Source: Kineosporia succinea (lineage in GTDB: Bacteria > Actinomycetota > Actinomycetes > Actinomycetales > Kineosporiaceae). From it: 64,000 nucleotides of DNA. The notes under the pieces were generated by a model. That model was not told where the DNA came from and made no database searches. It worked only from the letters and a program-made list of their open reading frames with translations. Below, in pieces: positions 61,879-64,000 of the stretch (positions within the stretch are counted from its first letter, which is position 1; each line of letters starts with the position of its first letter). The DNA is taken from assembly GCF_030811555.1 (NCBI RefSeq), contig NZ_JAUSQZ010000001.1:1798001-1862000 (forward strand), read 5' to 3'. The translations under genes and the position numbers were made by a program.

Positions 61879-62685
61879 ATGGCGATCGACCCCTGCACCT
61901 CCCAGACCCTGACCAGCCCGGACGGCGCCGAACTCGTGGTCTGCGCACACGGCGGGCACGTGCTCGGCTGGACCCCGGCGGGCGGCGAGCCCCGGCTCTG
62001 GCTGAGCCCCACCGCCGAGTGCGGTCCGGGCCTGGCCATCCGCGGCGGCGTGCCGGTGATCTTCCCGCAGTTCGCCGGCCGGGGCCCGCTGCCCAAGCAC
62101 GGCGTGGCCCGCAACCGCGCCTGGAGCGTCGTCGAGTCCGGCGCCGGCACCTGGACCGCGAAGCTGACGGACGACGAGAACACCCGTGACATCTGGCCTT
62201 ACGCGTTCGAGCTGGAGCTGACGGCCCGCGCCGCCGGCCAGACCCTCGACCTGGCCCTGACCGCACGCAACACCGATGACCGCCCGTGGAGCTTCACCGC
62301 CGCCCTGCACAGTTATTTCACCGTGGGTGATCCCGCCACGACGGTCGGTGGACTCGGCGGCCTGACCGCCTCGGACAACGCGGACGGCTCGCAGCAGCAG
62401 CTGGACGAGTCCCTGCTCGCGCTCGGCACCCGCGACATCGCCGTCGAGGGGGCCGGCGGCCCGGTCACCCTCGACGATTCCCGGCTCGGCCGATTGGTGG
62501 TCACGGCCAACGGCTTTCCTGACCGCGTGGTCTGGAACCCGGGAGCCGGCCACGGACTCGGCGACGTGCCCCCCGGAGGCGAGAGCGGCTTCGTCTGCAT
62601 CGAGCCGGCGCTGCTCGAACCGGTGGAGCTGGCGCCCGGGTCGGCCTGGACGGGCACCGTGCGGCTCGATACGGGCAAGCGCTGA
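61879..62685 (+). CDS. D-hexose-6-phosphate mutarotase, 268 aa
   Basis: The protein belongs to the aldose-1-epimerase superfamily, YeaD-like subgroup. RGGVPVIFPQFAGRG and KHGVARNRAW carry the conserved substrate Arg and His, FTAALHSYF the second His, and FVCIEPALLEPVEL the catalytic Glu. It interconverts alpha and beta anomers of glucose-6-phosphate, which feeds zwf. CAGAAT lies six bases before ATG61879 and no SD is present. It diverges from serS across 129 bases. Confidence 0.92.
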   Translation: MAIDPCTSQTLTSPDGAELVVCAHGGHVLGWTPAGGEPRLWLSPTAECGPGLAIRGGVPVIFPQFAGRGPLPKHGVARNRAWSVVESGAGTWTAKLTDDENTRDIWPYAFELELTARAAGQTLDLALTARNTDDRPWSFTAALHSYFTVGDPATTVGGLGGLTASDNADGSQQQLDESLLALGTRDIAVEGAGGPVTLDDSRLGRLVVTANGFPDRVVWNPGAGHGLGDVPPGGESGFVCIEPALLEPVELAPGSAWTGTVRLDTGKR

Positions 62686-62977
62686 GCGGCCGACCGGGAT
62701 TGCGATACGTGTCGGTCACATAAATCCGACCTGCAATGACTAATGGTCTGATTACGGGCAGTCATGACACTTTGCTAAATCAGCATCCGTGTGGCAGGCT
62801 CTCCAACGCACCGGCGCCGAGAGCGCCGGTGCACCAGACTTCTTGCGTGTCACCCGGATACGGGCGGGCGCTCCCCGGTCGGCTTTCATCAGTGGCCACT
62901 GCGATCTCCTCGGTCTGAGCCAGAGGTTGGAGGGACCCACTGGCTCAGACCTTGGTATTTTGGCCGCCCTCTCGGGC
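62686..62977. other. AT-richer intergenic region with two hairpins
   Basis: The stretch 62695-62790 is visibly less GC-rich than its surroundings. GCACCGGCGC-CGAGA-GCGCCGGTGC (62808-62832) is a perfect hairpin, and a terminator follows at 62912-62951. No protein-coding frame is convincing. A small RNA on the plus strand would fit, but no clear promoter was found. Confidence 0.4.
62912..62951 (+). terminator. Intrinsic terminator, plus-strand polarity
   Basis: GGTCTGAGCCAG (62912-62923) pairs perfectly with 62940-62951 and is followed on the plus strand by TTGGTATTTT. On the minus strand no T run follows, so the polarity suggests a plus-strand transcript, although it could also end the HNH mRNA. 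Confidence 0.7.
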
Positions 62978-63475
62978 CTAGGCCGCCGCCGCTCCCAGGT
63001 ACTCCTCCCACGAGGGCTCCCGCACGTCCGCCCCCCGCACCACCCAGGCCGGACCGCGCGGGGCCCGCGGGCGCACCGAGAGCGTCCACCCCATCTCCTC
63101 CGGCGTGCGGTTGCCCTTCACGTTGTTGCAGCGAATACAGCACGCCACCAGGTTCTCCCAGGTGTCCTGACCGCCCCGGCTCCGCGGCAGCACGTGGTCG
63201 ATCGTCGAGCCGTGGGCGTTGCAGTAGGCGCAGCGGTGCTCGTCTCGACGCAGCACCCCACGTCTGCTCACCGGGATGACCCGGCCGTGCGGCACCTTGA
63301 CGTAGCGGGACAGCACGATGACCGACGGCCGGTCGACCGTCAGCATCTCGCTGACCACGGGATGAGGGCCGTTCTCGACCACGGCGGCCTTGCCCGCGAG
63401 GACGAGCACGATGGCCCGGCGGAAGGAGACGACGGCCAATGGTTCGTAGCCGGCGTTCAGAACGAGGGTGCGCAT
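62978..63475 (-). CDS. HNH endonuclease, 165 aa
   Basis: The zinc-supported HNH domain (about 80-120) reads CAYCNAHGSTIDHVLPRSRGG then NLVACCIRCN; the catalytic His-Asn-His positions and the two CxxC pairs are intact. The N-terminal 75 residues (MRTLVLNAGYEPLAVVSFRRA) are the family's conserved non-catalytic part. This class is near universal in actinobacteria, is chromosomal and is not linked to mobile elements; its target is unknown. AGGAGG precedes ATG63475, which overlaps the stop of a possible small upstream ORF. A terminator-like hairpin lies 30 bases upstream. Confidence 0.92.
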   Translation of the reverse strand: MRTLVLNAGYEPLAVVSFRRAIVLVLAGKAAVVENGPHPVVSEMLTVDRPSVIVLSRYVKVPHGRVIPVSRRGVLRRDEHRCAYCNAHGSTIDHVLPRSRGGQDTWENLVACCIRCNNVKGNRTPEEMGWTLSVRPRAPRGPAWVVRGADVREPSWEEYLGAAAA

Positions 63476-63672
63476 CAGCGGCCACCTCCTGGGTCCCGGA
63501 CGACAAAAGGCGCCGTTCCGCAGGGGAACGACGCCTTGGAGAGTGACGGCACGAGGCCGCCAGGTATCTCGAATATCTGGAACGAACTACTGCCGACCTG
63601 CCGATGCAGGCCCGGTAACCCGGTATGGGCCCGCGCCCTGGCCGTCAGGAAGTCGCGTATGTGTGCTGCCAC
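63475..63672 (-). CDS. Possible small ORF coupled to the HNH gene, 65 aa
   Basis: GAGGAGG stands five bases before GTG63672. The frame begins VAAHIRDFLTARARAHTG and ends at a TGA that overlaps the HNH start codon (TGATG). A terminator hairpin is embedded in its last third. Codon third positions are less GC-rich than in neighbouring genes, so it may be a leader peptide whose translation affects the hairpin, or not coding at all. I do not recognise the sequence. Confidence 0.35.
   Translation of the reverse strand: MAAHIRDFLTARARAHTGLPGLHRQVGSSSFQIFEIPGGLVPSLSKASFPCGTAPFVVRDPGGGR
63505..63537 (-). terminator. Attenuator-like terminator before the HNH gene
   Basis: The minus-strand RNA forms a 13-bp stem (63537-63525 with 63519-63507) with one G-U pair and a 5-base loop, then UUUU. 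On the plus strand the same position would be a C-A mismatch, so the minus strand is the functional one. It lies 30 bases upstream of ATG63475, too close for an independent promoter to fit easily. Confidence 0.7.
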
Positions 63673-63789
63673 GGCGACCTCCTCACCGGTATGCCAGCTT
63701 GTCGGACTCTGCTTGACAGAGTAAGCGGGAACCCACCGCCAGATCACTCCCTTTACCTCAGTGATCTGCGTGACCATCCGGCAAACGAA

Positions 63790-63825
63790 CACAGGAGGCC
63801 ACGCCGGACCGGCGGACCTCCTGTG
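63790..63825 (-). terminator. Terminator of the NlpC/P60 gene
   Basis: CACAGGAGG (63790-63798) pairs with CCTCCTGTG (63817-63825), with an inner GCCG/CGGC. It lies 20 bases beyond the stop codon. Confidence 0.75.
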
Positions 63826-63844
63826 CTCGTGCGTGGTGGTGCGA

Positions 63845-64000
63845 TCAGGCGGACACCCGGCCGAAGGTGACGGCACTGGTCCAGATCGCCCGCTTGCTGA
63901 ACGACGTGCCGGTGCGGCCGGCGTCGTACATCATGTTGCCGCCGGCGTAGATGCCCACGTGGTAGGCACTGCCGCCGGACGTGAAGAACACCAGGTCGCC
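63845..64000 (-). CDS. NlpC/P60 family peptidoglycan hydrolase, C-terminal part (truncated by window)
   Basis: Only the last 51 residues are in the window. They begin GDLVFFTSGGSAYHVGIYAG and include the catalytic His in YHVGIYAG, then GNMMYDAGRTG and the end FGRVSA, typical of C40 endopeptidases that cut peptidoglycan stem peptides. The N-terminal part, with the Cys nucleophile and any signal peptide, is beyond the window edge. Regulation, such as the c-di-AMP riboswitch often found before such genes, cannot be seen. Confidence 0.88.
   Translation of the reverse strand, partial: GDLVFFTSGGSAYHVGIYAGGNMMYDAGRTGTSFSKRAIWTSAVTFGRVSA

Noticed and set aside
62789-63724. A plus-strand open frame opposite the HNH gene beginning MWQALQRTG
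   Set aside because: Most of it is the complement of the HNH endonuclease, with Arg/Pro/His-rich composition. Only its first 60 codons are outside, and they lack an SD.
63845-64000. A c-di-AMP (ydaO) riboswitch linked to the NlpC/P60 gene
   Set aside because: Such riboswitches lie upstream of the gene, which is outside the window. The leader between this gene and the HNH gene does not show the conserved core.

Overview
The window is GC-rich throughout (codon third positions are almost always G or C) and densely packed on both strands with ordinary actinobacterial chromosomal genes. Two chemoreceptors with CheY, CheR and a CheX-like protein point to a motile actinomycete. The mix of MsiK-type sugar importer, MMPL exporters, expansin-like and NlpC/P60 secreted proteins, a 6C-type small RNA and many apparently leaderless genes would fit a Kineosporia-like member of the Actinomycetota. 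The genus is inference; no rRNA, tRNA, insertion sequence, prophage or CRISPR array was seen.

Layout. 0-5 kb: a small unknown protein, a membrane-anchored expansin/RlpA-like protein, an ArsR-SRPBCC pair and a GAF-PAS-PAS-GAF-GGDEF diguanylate cyclase. 5-12.5 kb: zwf, a sugar ABC importer without its own ATPase, an FMN reductase plus flavin reductase pair, and a very acidic unknown protein. 12.6-16.6 kb: a secreted S33 peptidase divergent from an MFS-TetR operon, with repeated palindromes between them. 16.7-22.1 kb: the chemotaxis cluster (CheX-like, CheR, CheY, two MCPs). 22.4-27.3 kb: an MMPL exporter divergent from its TetR regulator, then a DUF3311/sodium-solute symporter pair. 27.4-31.5 kb: a DEAD-box helicase, a NUDIX hydrolase, and a SUFU-domain/TauE-SafE operon.

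31.5-35.5 kb: a four-gene ABC importer of the iron/polyamine/thiamine type. 35.8-41 kb: an aldo/keto reductase, an MFS exporter, the Kup potassium transporter, and an ArsR-SRPBCC fusion. 41-50 kb: a lytic transglycosylase, DUF427, a two-component system, a second MMPL protein, a TDT-family transporter and a 2OG-Fe(II) oxygenase. 50-54 kb: MarR, a 6C-like RNA, CsbD, a DUF4097-like/DUF2089 pair and a Gln/Gly-repeat membrane protein. 54-58 kb: an ABC-2 exporter divergent from a two-component system. 58-64 kb: a large secreted protein, a fatty acid desaturase, serS, a hexose-6-phosphate mutarotase, an HNH endonuclease behind an attenuator-like leader, and the end of an NlpC/P60 hydrolase.

The main interest is regulatory. 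At least five inverted-repeat operators can be read next to TetR or ArsR-type genes or their likely targets. About a dozen genes have a -10-like hexamer 6-8 bases before the start codon, which implies leaderless mRNAs. The two MCP genes share a 308-bp exact repeat. A two-hairpin C-loop RNA and a possible attenuator before the HNH gene are the best candidates for RNA-level control. No clearly new multi-gene system was found.
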